A stretch of DNA of 64,000 nt from Acinetobacter sp. SAAs474 (GCF_032823475.1 NZ_CP127915.1:1984001-2048000); one strand, 5' to 3'; shown: positions 35,918 to 46,207, counted from the first letter of the stretch. Notes: generated by a model from the sequence alone, not told the origin. Made by a program: numbers and translations.

Positions 35918-38080
35918 ATGACTGCACGTATTCAAAAAGGCAAGTTAGCGATTGCTAAAGAACTTTACGATTTTATCGAAAATGAAGCTTTACCTGGTTC
36001 AGGTTTGGACAGTGAAACCTATTGGAAAAACTTTGAACAAGTCGTTGTTGATCTTAGTCCTAAGAATAAAGCGCTTTTAGCAAAGCGTGATGAACTTCAG
36101 GCTAAAATTGATGATTGGCACCGCAATAACACATTTGAATTGAACGCTTATAAAGCATTCTTGACTGAAATTGGCTACTTGTTACCAGAAGTAGAAGATT
36201 TTCAGATTAGTACTGAAAATGTAGATGAAGAAATTTCTCTACTTGCCGGTGCTCAATTGGTTGTACCTGTACGTAATGCACGCTATTGTTTAAATGCTGC
36301 AAATGCGCGTTGGGGATCATTATATGATGCACTTTATGGTTTCGATGTTATTTCGGAAGAAAATGGTGCAGAAAAAGGTAAAGGCTATAATCCAGTACGT
36401 GGTGAAAAAGTTATTGCATTTGCAAAGAATTTTTTAGACGAAACTTTCCCATTGTTAAATGGTTCACATGCAGATGCAACAGGTTATCATGTTGAAAATA
36501 ATCAGCTTGTTGTAACATTAAAAGCGGGTTCTACCACCACATTGGCAAAACAAGAGCAATTTGTTGGTTTTAATGGTGAAGCTGCTCAGCCTACAGAAAT
36601 TGTATTATTAAATAATGGCCTACATGTTATTATTGAAATTGACGCTAGTAGTGTAATTGGTAAGACAGATACAGCAGGCATTAAAGATTTAATTCTTGAA
36701 GCTGCAGTCACAACCATTCAAGATCTTGAAGACTCTATTGCAGCTGTTGATGCAGAGGAAAAAGTTGAGGGATATCGTAACTGGTTAGGTTTAATGCAAG
36801 GGACTTTAGAAGAGTCTATTGAGAAAAACGGTAAAACAATTACGCGTACACTTAATCAAGATCGTCAGTATAATAATTTAACTGGTGGGAAATCCACGCT
36901 TCATGGTCGTTCATTAATGCTGCTGCGTAATGTCGGGCATTTAATGACAAATCCAGCAATACTTGTAGATGGTGATGAAATCTACGAAGGTATTATGGAT
37001 GCATTAATTACACCATTATTGACTTTTGCAGATATTAAAGGACAAAACGAAAATAGAAACTCGCGTCAAGGTTCTATGTATATCGTGAAGCCAAAAATGC
37101 ATGGTCCAGAAGAAGTTGCTTTTGCAGTTGAGCTTTTTGAACGTGCTGAGCAGGCTTTAGGCTTACCTGCTAAGACGTTAAAAATTGGTATTATGGATGA
37201 AGAGCGCCGTACATCTGTCAATTTGAAAAATTGTATTGCTCAAGCAAAAGACCGTACAATTTTTATCAATACCGGTTTTATGGATCGTACTGGCGATGAA
37301 ATCCATACCTTTATGGAAGCAGGCCCATTTGTACGTAAAGGTGAAGTCAAAGCACAAATATGGTTCCCAGCCTATGAAAATCGTAATGTGATGATTGGTC
37401 TACAAACTGGATTGCGTGGCAAAGCTCAAATTGGTAAAGGTATGTGGCCTAAACCAGATATGTTGCTCGATATGTATAAGACCAAGATTGAACATCCTGA
37501 AGCTGGTGCAAGTTGTGCTTGGGTTCCATCACCATCAGGTGCGGTAATTCATGCCATTCATTATCATCAATGTAATGTTTCAGAACGTCAAAAAGAATTA
37601 TTGCAAACACAAGCACTGCCTCTAGATGATTTGTTGACTCCGCCGTTGGCAAGCGATACCAACTGGACGGAAGAAGAAAAAATCAAGGAACTTGAAAATA
37701 ATTTGCAAGGTATTTTAGGTTATGTTGTACGCTGGGTTGATCTTGGTGTAGGTTGTTCTAAAGTACCAGACATTAATAATGTGGGTTTAATGGAAGACCG
37801 TGCGACACTGCGTATTTCTTCTCAACATGTAGCAAACTGGTTACGCCATGGTGTTGTAACACCACAGCAAGTTGAAGAAATTATGCAGCGTATGGCTAAA
37901 ATTGTTGACCAGCAAAATCAGCATGATCCAGCATATACAGCAATGGCGCCAGACTTTAATGGTTATGCATATCAAGCTGCATATGATTTAGTATTTAAAG
38001 GTGCTGAACAGCCATCGGGTTATACTGAACCATTATTACATGCTGCACGTTTAAAGTTAAAAGGTTACACAGGTGACTAG
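35918..38080 (+). CDS. glcB: malate synthase G
   Basis: Glyoxylate-cycle enzyme of 720 residues joining glyoxylate and acetyl-CoA to malate. Its length is that of isoform G (about 720-725) rather than A. Landmarks are the [19 protein letters not shown] stretch near residue 130-150, the metal- and glyoxylate-binding [10 protein letters not shown], the [17 protein letters not shown] segment and the CoA-related [17 protein letters not shown] 35918 is preferred to TTG 35885 because AGGAAAG lies just upstream. No other glyoxylate-cycle gene is in the window. A terminator follows the stop. Confidence 0.95.
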   Translation: MTARIQKGKLAIAKELYDFIENEALPGSGLDSETYWKNFEQVVVDLSPKNKALLAKRDELQAKIDDWHRNNTFELNAYKAFLTEIGYLLPEVEDFQISTENVDEEISLLAGAQLVVPVRNARYCLNAANARWGSLYDALYGFDVISEENGAEKGKGYNPVRGEKVIAFAKNFLDETFPLLNGSHADATGYHVENNQLVVTLKAGSTTTLAKQEQFVGFNGEAAQPTEIVLLNNGLHVIIEIDASSVIGKTDTAGIKDLILEAAVTTIQDLEDSIAAVDAEEKVEGYRNWLGLMQGTLEESIEKNGKTITRTLNQDRQYNNLTGGKSTLHGRSLMLLRNVGHLMTNPAILVDGDEIYEGIMDALITPLLTFADIKGQNENRNSRQGSMYIVKPKMHGPEEVAFAVELFERAEQALGLPAKTLKIGIMDEERRTSVNLKNCIAQAKDRTIFINTGFMDRTGDEIHTFMEAGPFVRKGEVKAQIWFPAYENRNVMIGLQTGLRGKAQIGKGMWPKPDMLLDMYKTKIEHPEAGASCAWVPSPSGAVIHAIHYHQCNVSERQKELLQTQALPLDDLLTPPLASDTNWTEEEKIKELENNLQGILGYVVRWVDLGVGCSKVPDINNVGLMEDRATLRISSQHVANWLRHGVVTPQQVEEIMQRMAKIVDQQNQHDPAYTAMAPDFNGYAYQAAYDLVFKGAEQPSGYTEPLLHAARLKLKGYTGD

Positions 38081-38117
38081 TTGCTTTATTGTTAAGTATT
38101 AAGATTATTCGGTCTTG

Positions 38118-38152
38118 AAAAATGCCAATTAGTACGCTAATTGGCATTTTTT
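38118..38152 (+). terminator. intrinsic terminator after glcB
   Basis: Perfect 15-bp repeat whose inner part is AATTAG with CTAATT around TACG (arms 38118-38132 and 38137-38151), ending in a T tract. It lies 38 bases past the stop. Confidence 0.85.
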
Positions 38153-38556
38153 ATATCAGTATCATGTTGATTATGCTGTATTGTGAATTATATTCTCACT
38201 TTTATTTGGGCTAAATTATTGATTTTTATATTATTTTTTTATAAATAAAATATTTTTAAGTTAAAGGTTGAATAAAAGCTTTATTAATCATATTTTTTAA
38301 GGTATATATAATGAAGTATTATCATATAATTATGGCTTAATACTATCTCTTAAGTTGTGATAACAGTTTGATAACATTTAAATAGTTGCATATGGTAATT
38401 TAAACCTTACAATAACTTTATTGCTATACTATTGTACATTAAATAGGAGATAACAATTCTCTTGAATAGTGCTTTAAATAAGAAAATAGTTAGGTATCAT
38501 TCTAATCTAAAGTGGATGATCACCCAAACCATTTTCCAAAAATGAGAAAATAATCG
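38153..38556. other. spacer between glcB and the MarR-type regulator
   Basis: About 400 AT-rich bases between two convergent genes. No gene, repeat or clear second terminator seen. Confidence 0.4.
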
Positions 38557-39021
38557 TTATTTAGAGATATTTTTAAAAATATGTCTTAAATAAATCATCA
38601 TTTTCTCGACTTGTAATGGTGTTAAACCATCGAATGACTGTTCTAATACGACACCTGTTAAATCATTAATTTTAACCGTCATTTCTTGACCTTTTGCAGT
38701 GAGTGAAACACGTGTAATACGTGCATCGTCTTCACAGGAATAAGTGTTGACCAGTCCTTCTTCCTTTAAACGATAAACAATTTTGGTTGTTGTGGACATT
38801 TTAGATACAACCATATCTGAGAGTTCGGAAACACTCGCATTTGGTTTGGTTTTTAAAGCAAGAAGAATTTGACGACGAGAGCAGTCCAAACCGAACTTTT
38901 TTAAAACATGATCAATATTTTGGACATGTTGTGCATAAACTTGGGTAATCCAATAAAAAGGAAATTGCTCTAAGGCGAAATTTTCAGAAGAAGGTAAGAA
39001 TTTAGAATATTTTTTGCTCAT
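38557..39021 (-). CDS. MarR-family transcriptional regulator
   Basis: Winged-helix regulator of 154 residues. The pattern is standard: an N-terminal dimer helix (FPFYWITQVYAQHVQNIDHVLKKFGL), the recognition region ASVSELSDMVVSKMSTTTKIVYRLKEEGLV and the wing with EDDARITRVSLTAKGQEM. It would bind DNA as a dimer and respond to a small aromatic or oxidant signal, as usual for the family. The neighbouring divergent unit begins with terC-like 39646, 620 bases away, so its target could be itself or an unidentified gene; no dyad was noticed beside its start. Confidence 0.9.
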   Translation of the reverse strand: MSKKYSKFLPSSENFALEQFPFYWITQVYAQHVQNIDHVLKKFGLDCSRRQILLALKTKPNASVSELSDMVVSKMSTTTKIVYRLKEEGLVNTYSCEDDARITRVSLTAKGQEMTVKINDLTGVVLEQSFDGLTPLQVEKMMIYLRHIFKNISK

Positions 39022-39645
39022 TTATCGATGTCCTTTTAAAAAATTGTTGTTTAATTGTAATTTAATAACTTTTTATATTTTATGTGAAAAAATATCGCAC
39101 ATGCAAGCGTTTAATTTTTATACACATTCAAATATTGTACAAACTTTGTACCCAATGTATCTTTGTTTTCATTATAAAAGATTAACTAAGTATATATTAT
39201 AATTATCTTTATTGTTTTATTATTAATTATTATTTTGTATTAAAATTATACTTTAGTCTAACCATGCTTTTTGTCTAAAAAATATTCGGATTTTGAAAAA
39301 TTAACCTGATGTTTTTATTCATATAATTATTAATATCTCTATTATGGAAAAGATAAAGTGATCTATATAGTCCAAAAATAGTAAAAAATGATACTGTACG
39401 ATAAAATAAAAAGTTTTTCGTGTAACAATTTGATCTAAAAATGATTGTTGAAGTGGATTTGCCACCATAGTCGTAATTTTGCGATATAAAGTAAAAAAAT
39501 CATAAAAAAAAGATTACAAATTATTAAGTTTATGCATAATTAAGAGCTCTATAGTTGAAAAGGTTAAATATATGGATCCCTCGCAGAGTATTGGTCTGAT
39601 AAAACGACATCTGTCTTATGTGTATATGATGGGAGTGAAGAATTG
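39022..39645. other. long leader of the TerC-CBS gene
   Basis: About 620 bases between divergent genes. It holds no gene I support. TerC genes are often preceded by the manganese-sensing yybP-ykoY riboswitch, so I looked for its conserved loops here and did not recognise them. The only translational signal is GGGAGTGAAG just before the ATG at 39646. Confidence 0.45.
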
Positions 39646-41166
39646 ATGGAATTTCTTCTCGATCCGGGTATATGGGTGGGATTGATTACTCTGATTATTT
39701 TAGAAATAGTCTTGGGTATTGATAACTTAGTCTTTATTGCAATTCTTGCGGAAAAACTTCCGCCTGAGCAGCGTGATAAAGCACGTGTTATTGGTTTGTC
39801 ACTTGCATTATTCATGCGTTTAGGATTGCTATTTGCAATCTCTTGGTTAGTTACATTAACAAAACCACTTATTTCTATTTTTGATTTGACCTTTTCTGGT
39901 CGTGATTTGATCCTGTTGTTTGGTGGATTATTCCTTGTTTATAAAGCGGTTATTGAGTTGCATGAGAAAACAGAAGGTAAGCCAGAAATTAAAGTAAGCA
40001 GCAATGTTGTTTATGCCGGTTTTACTGCTGTTGTTGCACAAATTGTGATTTTGGATGCGGTTTTCTCGTTGGATTCCGTCATTACCGCAATTGGTATGGT
40101 TGATAATATTTATGTCATGATGGTTGCAATGGTCGTGGCAATGCTGGTGATGTTATTGGCTTCTAAGTCATTAACAAGCTTTGTTAATCGCCATCCAACA
40201 GTGGTTATCTTATGTTTAAGCTTTTTGCTACTGATCGGGATTAGTTTAATTGCCGAAGGATTTGGTTTTCATATTCCAAAAGGCTATATCTATTCAGGTA
40301 TTGGTGTTGCCATTTTGATTGAAATGTTTAACCAATTTTCCAAAAGAAATGTGGAAAAGCATCAAGCAAAAATTCCTTTACGTCATCGTACTGCTGACTC
40401 AATTTTGAAGTTAATGGGTGGTAAAGTCCAGACTGAAGGTACTTTTGATCAGCGAGAAGTACAATCTGCTTTTGCGGATGAAGAGCGCTATATGATTGGT
40501 GGTGTATTGACGCTTGCGGAGCGTTCAGTTGCTTCAATTATGACGCCACGTAATCAAATTTCATGGGTTAATTTGGATGATACTCCAGAACAGATTCGTG
40601 AAAAAATTCTTGCGGTTCCACATAGTTTATTTCCGGTATGTCGGGGTGCTCTCGATAAGGTTATCGGTATTGTCCGTGCAAAAGAGTTATTAGATGCTTT
40701 GGATGAACCAGAAGCATTAAAGCAACTAATCAAGCAGCAACGCCCAATTTATATTTTTGAAAAAATGAAGGTGATTGATGCAATTAATACCTTACGTGCA
40801 TCAAAAGGTTCATTGGTCTTGGTCAGTGATGAATTTGGTAATGTTCAGGGATTAATTACACCATTAGATGTATTTGAAGCCATTGCTGGTGAATTTCCTG
40901 ATGCTGATGAACAGCTAGATCTGGTTAAGCTGGACGATTGTACTTGGCTTGCTTCAGGGATGTTAGATGTTTACCAATTAGAGCTTGAGCTTGGAATGAT
41001 GGATCTGGTTGAGGATGATGCTGGCTATATTAGTTTGGCAGGTTTAATTCTTGATAAGGTACAAGCTGAAATTCGAGTCGGTACACAGTTGAATTATCAC
41101 AATATTCATTTTGAAATTACTGAATTAGATGGTAATCGAATTAAGACAGTGTTGATTAAAATTTAG
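39646..41166 (+). CDS. TerC-family membrane protein with CBS and CorC domains
   Basis: Inner-membrane protein of 506 residues in three parts. TerC (about 1-240) has the acidic motifs [12 protein letters not shown] and [15 protein letters not shown] in helices that bind metal in the family. A CBS pair (about 290-410, [11 protein letters not shown] and [14 protein letters not shown]) comes next, then a CorC/HlyC-like end (about 420-506). Related E. coli proteins are YoaE and YegH. TerC relatives help insert or load exported proteins with manganese, or export Mn2+; this fused type is poorly understood. I prefer ATG 39646 to the TTG just before it, since GGGAGTGAAG is in place. A strong terminator follows. 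Confidence 0.88.
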   Translation: MEFLLDPGIWVGLITLIILEIVLGIDNLVFIAILAEKLPPEQRDKARVIGLSLALFMRLGLLFAISWLVTLTKPLISIFDLTFSGRDLILLFGGLFLVYKAVIELHEKTEGKPEIKVSSNVVYAGFTAVVAQIVILDAVFSLDSVITAIGMVDNIYVMMVAMVVAMLVMLLASKSLTSFVNRHPTVVILCLSFLLLIGISLIAEGFGFHIPKGYIYSGIGVAILIEMFNQFSKRNVEKHQAKIPLRHRTADSILKLMGGKVQTEGTFDQREVQSAFADEERYMIGGVLTLAERSVASIMTPRNQISWVNLDDTPEQIREKILAVPHSLFPVCRGALDKVIGIVRAKELLDALDEPEALKQLIKQQRPIYIFEKMKVIDAINTLRASKGSLVLVSDEFGNVQGLITPLDVFEAIAGEFPDADEQLDLVKLDDCTWLASGMLDVYQLELELGMMDLVEDDAGYISLAGLILDKVQAEIRVGTQLNYHNIHFEITELDGNRIKTVLIKI

Positions 41167-41242
41167 TTTTAACGATTGGTTGCAATCTAAGATGGTTCAA
41201 AAGCTATCTGATTAATTCGCATTCATGATTTATGTGAAAATC

Positions 41243-41276
41243 AATGCCAAGCAGTACATGCTGCTTGGCATTTTTT
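41243..41276 (+). terminator. intrinsic terminator after the TerC-CBS gene
   Basis: A 12-bp perfect stem (AATGCCAAGCAG, 41243-41254, with 41261-41272), 6-base loop, followed by a T tract to 41276. The stem shares the outer AATGCCAA sequence with the glcB terminator. Confidence 0.9.
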
Positions 41277-41599
41277 ATAGGGGCTGGATGATGGCTGATA
41301 TTGGATGGGCTATCACAAATGTTGATGCTATAAAAATAAAAATCATGTGTATTGAACCTGATTCAGCATATTTATGCTGACAATCATATTGTCAATCAAA
41401 AATAGTCAAATGATTTATTTCGTCATGATTATGTTGTTGTTTGGCGCTAGATTTTATATTTGAAGTTTGGGCGGGGATCAATCTAATGCGCTAATGTCTG
41501 TAAAAAGGCTGGCTTTATTTAATGATAATTATATTAATTTAAACAAGAGATATGATAATTTTACTGTTGATTCCAAATGGATGCTAAGCATCCATTTGG
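41277..41599. other. spacer between TerC-CBS and the small membrane gene
   Basis: About 320 bases with no supported gene; a 60-codon plus-strand frame here (from 41467) runs through the stem at 41573-41599 into the opposing gene and shows no domain. That 12-bp perfect inverted repeat (41573-41584 with 41588-41599, centre of three) begins just past the stop of the small membrane protein gene. The neighbouring CCATTTGG at about 41609-41616 repeats the outer arm. Confidence 0.5.
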
Positions 41600-41839
41600 C
41601 TAATCAACCATTTGGCTTTTTAAGCTTTTGCGCTGTTTATGGTCAATGATGTTCCATAAAGCAAAGGCCAAAGACACAATAAATGCGTATAAGAAAAATT
41701 CGGGTCTTAAATTTCCTTGAATGAGACCATGAAAGGCCAAAATAACCATCAGTGCAAATGTTGTACTGAAATAAGTTACCATATGTTTGGTCTTCAGAGC
41801 GTCAATGAAGACTTGCTTATTGAAATGTGTTGATAACAT
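41600..41839 (-). CDS. small two-TM membrane protein
   Basis: Predicted 79-residue inner-membrane protein, function unknown. There is a short charged N terminus, two hydrophobic segments (MVTYFSTTFALMVILAFHG and FFLYAFIVSLAFALWNII) and a basic tail, DHKQRKSLKSQ. It has an almost ideal Shine-Dalgarno site (AAAGGAGG). Spacing picks the second of two ATGs, 41839, seven bases from AGGAGG; the first at 41845 would be only one base from it. The strong ribosome-binding site makes this a real gene. A perfect hairpin follows its stop. I do not recognise a family. Confidence 0.7.
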   Translation of the reverse strand: MLSTHFNKQVFIDALKTKHMVTYFSTTFALMVILAFHGLIQGNLRPEFFLYAFIVSLAFALWNIIDHKQRKSLKSQMVD

Positions 41840-42246
41840 CTCCATTCCTCCTTTGATCGAAACTTAAACTTTCTGTCATAATGCGGTAACAGAAAATAAG
41901 TATATGACTGTACTCGTTAATTACTATTATTTCAACATGTAATGGTATTATTTCGTGAATAAATGAAAAAAATATGGGTTTATTGGGGTTTTATGTAATA
42001 TTAAGTGGTGTTTATGTTGAGCTAAAGCCCATAATCCTGATGAAATATTATCGCTGAGTGGTATTTTTATACTGAAAATGATAGCTCTATCATAAAATAA
42101 TCGTGGATGATCTTTGTAGATTATGGCGAGTAGCTTGACAAATGACAAACAATAAAAGCCTGTTTGGGTAAAACGAGACCGTTATTGAATCATTTAAAAT
42201 AATATTTGGATAAAATATATTTTAAGATATGTCATTCGATTGGGGG
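41840..42246. other. spacer between brnQ and the small membrane gene
   Basis: About 400 AT-rich bases between two leftward genes. Apart from the strong ribosome-binding site for the small membrane protein, I see no gene or convincing terminator. Confidence 0.4.
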
Positions 42247-43539
42247 TTATGGTTTAACCCGATCGTATATAACGCAAATAATCAATACGATGCTAGATGG
42301 AATTAGCCAAGCAAGGTTTTGTTCGCTTAATGGTAGTTCGGTTAAAAAGCGAGGTAAATAATGTGCTAAATCAGCGACTTTTAAACCATCAATGATACCA
42401 AATATAAAGGATACCGCTGTTACGGGAGCAATGACGCGTGAAGGATTTTTAAAGTATTTCCAGAAAAATCCAAGTACAATAACCACGATAGCAGGGGGAT
42501 AGATAGCGCTTAATACAGGTACTGAAACAGCAATCAGTTTTGTTAAACCTAAATTGGAAATAATAAATGAAAAACCAATAAGAATAAAAACAAAAGCTTT
42601 ATAAGAAATTTTACTGATACTGGAGAAATAATCTGCACATGCACACGTTAGGCCAATAGCGGTGACCATACAGGCAATAAAAATCATGGCAGATAGAAAG
42701 TATGCACCAATATTACCAAATGCATGTTGTACATAGGCATGTAAAATAATGGCACCATTTGCTGCATTTGGTGCAATTTCATGGCTTCCCATTCCCAGTT
42801 TAAATAAACTGAGATAAACCAGTGTTAAACCAATACCTGAGATAATACTGGCAATTACGGCATATTTGGTAATGAGCTTTTTGTCTGTGATACCACGAGA
42901 GGTAATGGCACGGACAATAACAATTCCAAATACCAATGCACCAAGAGTATCCATGGTTAAATAGCCGTTCACAAAGCCTTCAGATACAGGACTGGTAACA
43001 TAATTATTAACAGCAGGGTGAATCAGCCCTGCAGGAATAATAATTGCAGATGCACCGAGTATAATTAAAGATAAAATCTTTAATGGTGATAACACATAGC
43101 CGACTGTATCTAAAATTTTATTCGGATAGAGTGAAATGAGTGTCACGACTGAGAAGTAAATTAAACTATAAATCAGTAAGCTACTTGATGAATTGCCAAA
43201 ATAGGCAGAAAAGCCAATTTCATATGAAACTGTTGCTGTTCGGGGAGTGGCAAATAGTGGACCAACGGCAAGATAACATACAATGGTTAAAATAATACTG
43301 GCAATTTTACCTAAGGGCGAGCTTAAGAGCTGGATTGAACCTTCAACCCGAGATAGTGCGATAATGGTAATTACGGGTAAGCCTACTGCTGTAATTAAAA
43401 AACCACCAGCAGCAAGCCATACATGTTCACCTGCTTGTTGAGCAACAATAGGAGGGAAGATAATATTGCCTGCACCAATAAAGAGTGCAAAGGTCATAAA
43501 ACCTAAAGCAATCGTATCCCGAGTACGTAAATGCGTCAT
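42247..43539 (-). CDS. brnQ: branched-chain amino acid transporter BrnQ
   Basis: LIVCS-family Na+-coupled carrier of 430 residues with about 12 TM segments. The N terminus TRDTIALGFMTFALFIGAGNIIFPPIVAQQAG is highly typical of BrnQ, as is CYLAVGPLFATPRTATVSYEIGFS. It takes up leucine, valine and isoleucine across the inner membrane. It is a single gene, divergent from map. Its upstream region (43540-43854) holds an AT-rich dyad listed separately. Confidence 0.93.
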   Translation of the reverse strand: MTHLRTRDTIALGFMTFALFIGAGNIIFPPIVAQQAGEHVWLAAGGFLITAVGLPVITIIALSRVEGSIQLLSSPLGKIASIILTIVCYLAVGPLFATPRTATVSYEIGFSAYFGNSSSSLLIYSLIYFSVVTLISLYPNKILDTVGYVLSPLKILSLIILGASAIIIPAGLIHPAVNNYVTSPVSEGFVNGYLTMDTLGALVFGIVIVRAITSRGITDKKLITKYAVIASIISGIGLTLVYLSLFKLGMGSHEIAPNAANGAIILHAYVQHAFGNIGAYFLSAMIFIACMVTAIGLTCACADYFSSISKISYKAFVFILIGFSFIISNLGLTKLIAVSVPVLSAIYPPAIVVIVLGFFWKYFKNPSRVIAPVTAVSFIFGIIDGLKVADLAHYLPRFLTELPLSEQNLAWLIPSSIVLIICVIYDRVKP

Positions 43540-43854
43540 AGAGGGAGATCGGCTAACAAAAAAAGTCGATTTTAGTGCAATCTCTCAATTATTTCTAATC
43601 TATTTCACCATCATCTATTGTTTGTTATGGGTGTTGCTGGCCAAAAAGACTGATATTGATTATATTTTTTTTATAATCAATTGTTTTTAAATTATATTTT
43701 TTCTATGAGTTATTTTTTTTTAAGATTGAAGCTGGAATATAGCAGCAACTTAACTGTTGTTAAAGTACACAATTAACTGAGCATCATTGATGTTTTTGTT
43801 ACAAGGCTTGAATTGGATTATACTAGGTCAGTTTTTCAATCTGGGGCTATGATC
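43540..43854. other. divergent spacer between brnQ and map
   Basis: About 315 AT-rich bases. It includes the map promoter (43796-43824) and a 10-bp inverted repeat (43655-43664 with 43672-43681) whose centre is seven T residues. The repeat could be an operator for brnQ or a random AT-rich match. Confidence 0.5.
43796..43824 (+). promoter_or_regulatory. sigma-70 promoter of map
   Basis: TTGTTA (43796-43801), a 17-base spacer and TATACT (43819-43824). It puts the transcript start near 43831, after the upstream in-frame TTG at 43813, and so supports a start at 43855 or 43849. Confidence 0.65.
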
Positions 43855-44649
43855 ATGAGATCTTCCACTGTTAAAATTAAAACTGAGCAAGATATTGAGC
43901 ACTTAAGAGTTTCGGGTCGTCTTGCTGCTCAAGTTTTAGAGATGATAGGGGAATATGTTAAGCCTGGAGTGACGACAGAGTACCTTGATGATATTTGTTA
44001 TGATTTTATTGTAAATACTTTAAAGGTTATTCCTGCAAACGTGGGTTATTGTGGCTATAGTAAAACCACGTGCATTTCCAAAAATGAAGTTGTTTGTCAC
44101 GGTATTCCTTCCGAAAAAATTGTGCTTGAAGATGGCGATATTATTAATATTGATGTTGCGATTATCAAAGATGGTTATTTTGGTGATACCAGTCGAATGT
44201 ATTATGTCGGACAGGTCAATGCGGCAGCAAAAAAATTATGCGATACCACTTATGAGGCAATGGTTGCAGGTATTCATGCTGTTAAGCCGGGCGCAACCTT
44301 GGGGGATATTGGTTATGCTATTCAATCTGTGGCACATCGAGAAGGCTATACGGTAGTGCAAGATTACTGTGGTCATGGTATTGGTCAAGTCTATCATGAA
44401 GCACCGAGTGTTTTACATTATGGTACACCCGGTCATGGTTTAGTTCTTAAAGCAGGAATGGTATTTACCATCGAGCCTATGATTAATGCAGGTAAACCTG
44501 CAGTTAAAGAATTAAATGATGGTTGGACTGTGGTCACAAAAGATAAGTCATTATCTGCACAGTGGGAACATATGGTCGCGGTGACGGAGACTGGCTTTGA
44601 ACTCTTAACACCTTGGCCAGAAGGTGTAGGGTCCTATGCAGAGATTTAA
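43855..44649 (+). CDS. map: type I methionine aminopeptidase
   Basis: Removes the first Met from new proteins. The 264-residue enzyme has all five metal ligands of the type I family in order: two Asp residues in INIDVAIIKDGYFGDTS, the His in GHGIGQVYHEAP, the Glu in VFTIEPM and the Glu of WEHMVAVTETGFELLT. Length agrees with E. coli MetAP (264). The start is 43855 because GGGG lies eight bases upstream; the neighbouring ATG 43849 is too near. Unlike the common layout with rpsB, it is a single gene divergent from brnQ. Confidence 0.94.
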   Translation: MRSSTVKIKTEQDIEHLRVSGRLAAQVLEMIGEYVKPGVTTEYLDDICYDFIVNTLKVIPANVGYCGYSKTTCISKNEVVCHGIPSEKIVLEDGDIINIDVAIIKDGYFGDTSRMYYVGQVNAAAKKLCDTTYEAMVAGIHAVKPGATLGDIGYAIQSVAHREGYTVVQDYCGHGIGQVYHEAPSVLHYGTPGHGLVLKAGMVFTIEPMINAGKPAVKELNDGWTVVTKDKSLSAQWEHMVAVTETGFELLTPWPEGVGSYAEI

Positions 44650-44824
44650 GGGATGATTTTTCTAAAAGGATAACTGCTTTTAGTTGCTGATTTTGTCATC
44701 ATAACGTCACATTATGTGCCAGTGGTGAAGCTGATTTTGTTTGGTTTAATTTGATCAATAGGGAGCGTTGATGATTGGCCATCAATCCATGGTTTAAATC
44801 TCAACTTTCCCTAATGTTGTTTTG

Positions 44825-45724
44825 TTAATATTGGTTTAGTTTATCAACTAAAAAATCAATTAAAATACGCACAGCTGGCAGCATACCGCGTTTAGATGGA
44901 TAGACTGCATGGAAAATTCCATGTGGTGCTTTCCAATCTGGTAATACGCGAATAAATTGTCCAGATTGAATAAATTGTTCTGCAATCGTGTCAGGTAATA
45001 AGGCAACACCGCAATTTTGGCTGACTAGATTGGCTAACATTTGCAAATCAGAGCCCATCACAATCGGCGAAATTTTAATTTTTTTCTGATGATTTGCTCG
45101 GTTGTAAACCGTAATTTGCTGGTCGAGATGTTCCTCGTTCATGGTCAGTATGCGATGTTCAGTTAAGTCTTCAGGTTGTTTAATATCGCCATATTCATTT
45201 AAATAGGCTTGTGTTGTAAAGAGGTGTTGTTCGATATTGCGAAAACGCCGAATCACTAAACTCGGGTCATCATCTAGACTTGATCTTACTCTAAGTGCAA
45301 TATCGATTCCTTCATTAATAATATCCACTCGACGATTAGTCACCAGCATTTGTAGTTTTATTTCAGGATATTTTTTAATAAATTCAGGTAGAATATCTGA
45401 CATTTCACGTTGTGCAATGCTCATTGGTACACTGATTTTAATCACACCACGTGGTTGTGTACTTAAATGATCTACTAAATTATGAGCAGCTTGAGCTGCA
45501 TTAATCATGACTTGTGCGTGGCGATAAACATTCATACCAATGTCGGTGACAGCAAAATGTCTTGAACTTCTTTGTATGAGTCGAACGCCCATTTTTTCTT
45601 CTAAATTATAAACTCTGCGACTTAATTTAGATTTTGGGATATCTGTTGCACGTTCAGCAGCACTGAAACCACCGTGTTCAACTACCAGTGCAAAGCAATA
45701 AAAATCATCTAAATCTGATAGCAT
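44825..45724 (-). CDS. LysR-family transcriptional regulator
   Basis: Regulator of 299 residues. The N-terminal winged HTH is typical: DLDDFYCFALVVEHGGFSAAERATDIPKSKLSRRVYNLEEKMGVRLIQRSSR (about 3-55), where the usual alanine-rich turn is AAERATDIPKSKLSRRV. The rest forms the two-lobed inducer-binding domain. It belongs to the subgroup resembling DsdC/AaeR or PA0477-type regulators, but I cannot give a ligand. A strong inverted repeat (45737-45778) lies 12 bases before its start and should be its autoregulatory site. The divergent gene at 45863 is a candidate target. Confidence 0.9.
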   Translation of the reverse strand: MLSDLDDFYCFALVVEHGGFSAAERATDIPKSKLSRRVYNLEEKMGVRLIQRSSRHFAVTDIGMNVYRHAQVMINAAQAAHNLVDHLSTQPRGVIKISVPMSIAQREMSDILPEFIKKYPEIKLQMLVTNRRVDIINEGIDIALRVRSSLDDDPSLVIRRFRNIEQHLFTTQAYLNEYGDIKQPEDLTEHRILTMNEEHLDQQITVYNRANHQKKIKISPIVMGSDLQMLANLVSQNCGVALLPDTIAEQFIQSGQFIRVLPDWKAPHGIFHAVYPSKRGMLPAVRILIDFLVDKLNQY

Positions 45725-45736
45725 TGAGTATTCTCA

Positions 45737-45778
45737 TTATAGAACAGTTTATCTATTAAAGGTTAGATTGTTCTATAA
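45737..45778. promoter_or_regulatory. inverted repeat, putative LysR operator
   Basis: A perfect 10-bp repeat, TTATAGAACA (45737-45746) with TGTTCTATAA (45769-45778), 22-base centre holding a second smaller dyad (ATCTA 45751-45755 with TAGAT 45764-45768). It sits between the divergent LysR gene and the small gene at 45863, the usual place of LysR operators. Confidence 0.55.
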
Positions 45779-45862
45779 AGTCAATTTTTTTATGTATTTT
45801 GTCTTGTCTGTGGTGAAGATTGAACTTTACAATTAATATGGTGTCATAAGGAAAGATGTATC

Positions 45863-46195
45863 ATGAGCTGTCAAGTGATAAAATTAGATATTCAGGCCAC
45901 CGATGATGTCGTCTGTCCGCATTGTAAGCATAGGGTAATTGATTGGTCTAATGAGCAATATATCCAGCCATGTCAGCATGTTCTATTTATTGCGATGGAT
46001 ATTGGTTTTGAATATATTACAGATGAATTTGAAACAACGATGTCTCGTTGTGTAGATGAATTGCATGAGCATGACGATCAGGTTGTTATTTTAGATGAAC
46101 TAAAAGCCTCAACATATCCTGATTTTTTAATCCTGCAATCTGATTTGGGTGTTCAGGGTTATTCACGCTATAGTGGATTTATCGCAAAAAAATAA
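45863..46195 (+). CDS. small protein with zinc-ribbon-like Cys motif
   Basis: Protein of 110 residues, no signal peptide or TM segment. Near the N terminus is CPHCK (Cys18 and Cys21), followed by CQH about 15 residues later (Cys and His near 37-39); together these could bind one Zn2+. The rest is acidic (DELHEHDDQVVILDEL). The start has GGAAAG upstream. It is divergent from the LysR regulator, so it may be regulated by it. I do not recognise a known family, and the metal site is inference from spacing. Confidence 0.65.
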   Translation: MSCQVIKLDIQATDDVVCPHCKHRVIDWSNEQYIQPCQHVLFIAMDIGFEYITDEFETTMSRCVDELHEHDDQVVILDELKASTYPDFLILQSDLGVQGYSRYSGFIAKK

Positions 46196-46207
46196 TGCTT
46201 TTAGCGA

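Noticed and set aside
39022..39645. Possible yybP-ykoY manganese riboswitch upstream of the TerC gene
   Set aside because: TerC genes often have one, but I could not find its conserved loop sequences or a matching terminator or sequestering stem in this leader.
41467..41649. 60-codon rightward frame overlapping the small membrane gene
   Set aside because: It runs through a perfect hairpin and overlaps a gene with an ideal ribosome-binding site on the other strand.
41948..42148. 66-codon leftward frame between brnQ and the small membrane gene
   Set aside because: No Shine-Dalgarno site and no recognisable motif; AT-rich spacer composition.
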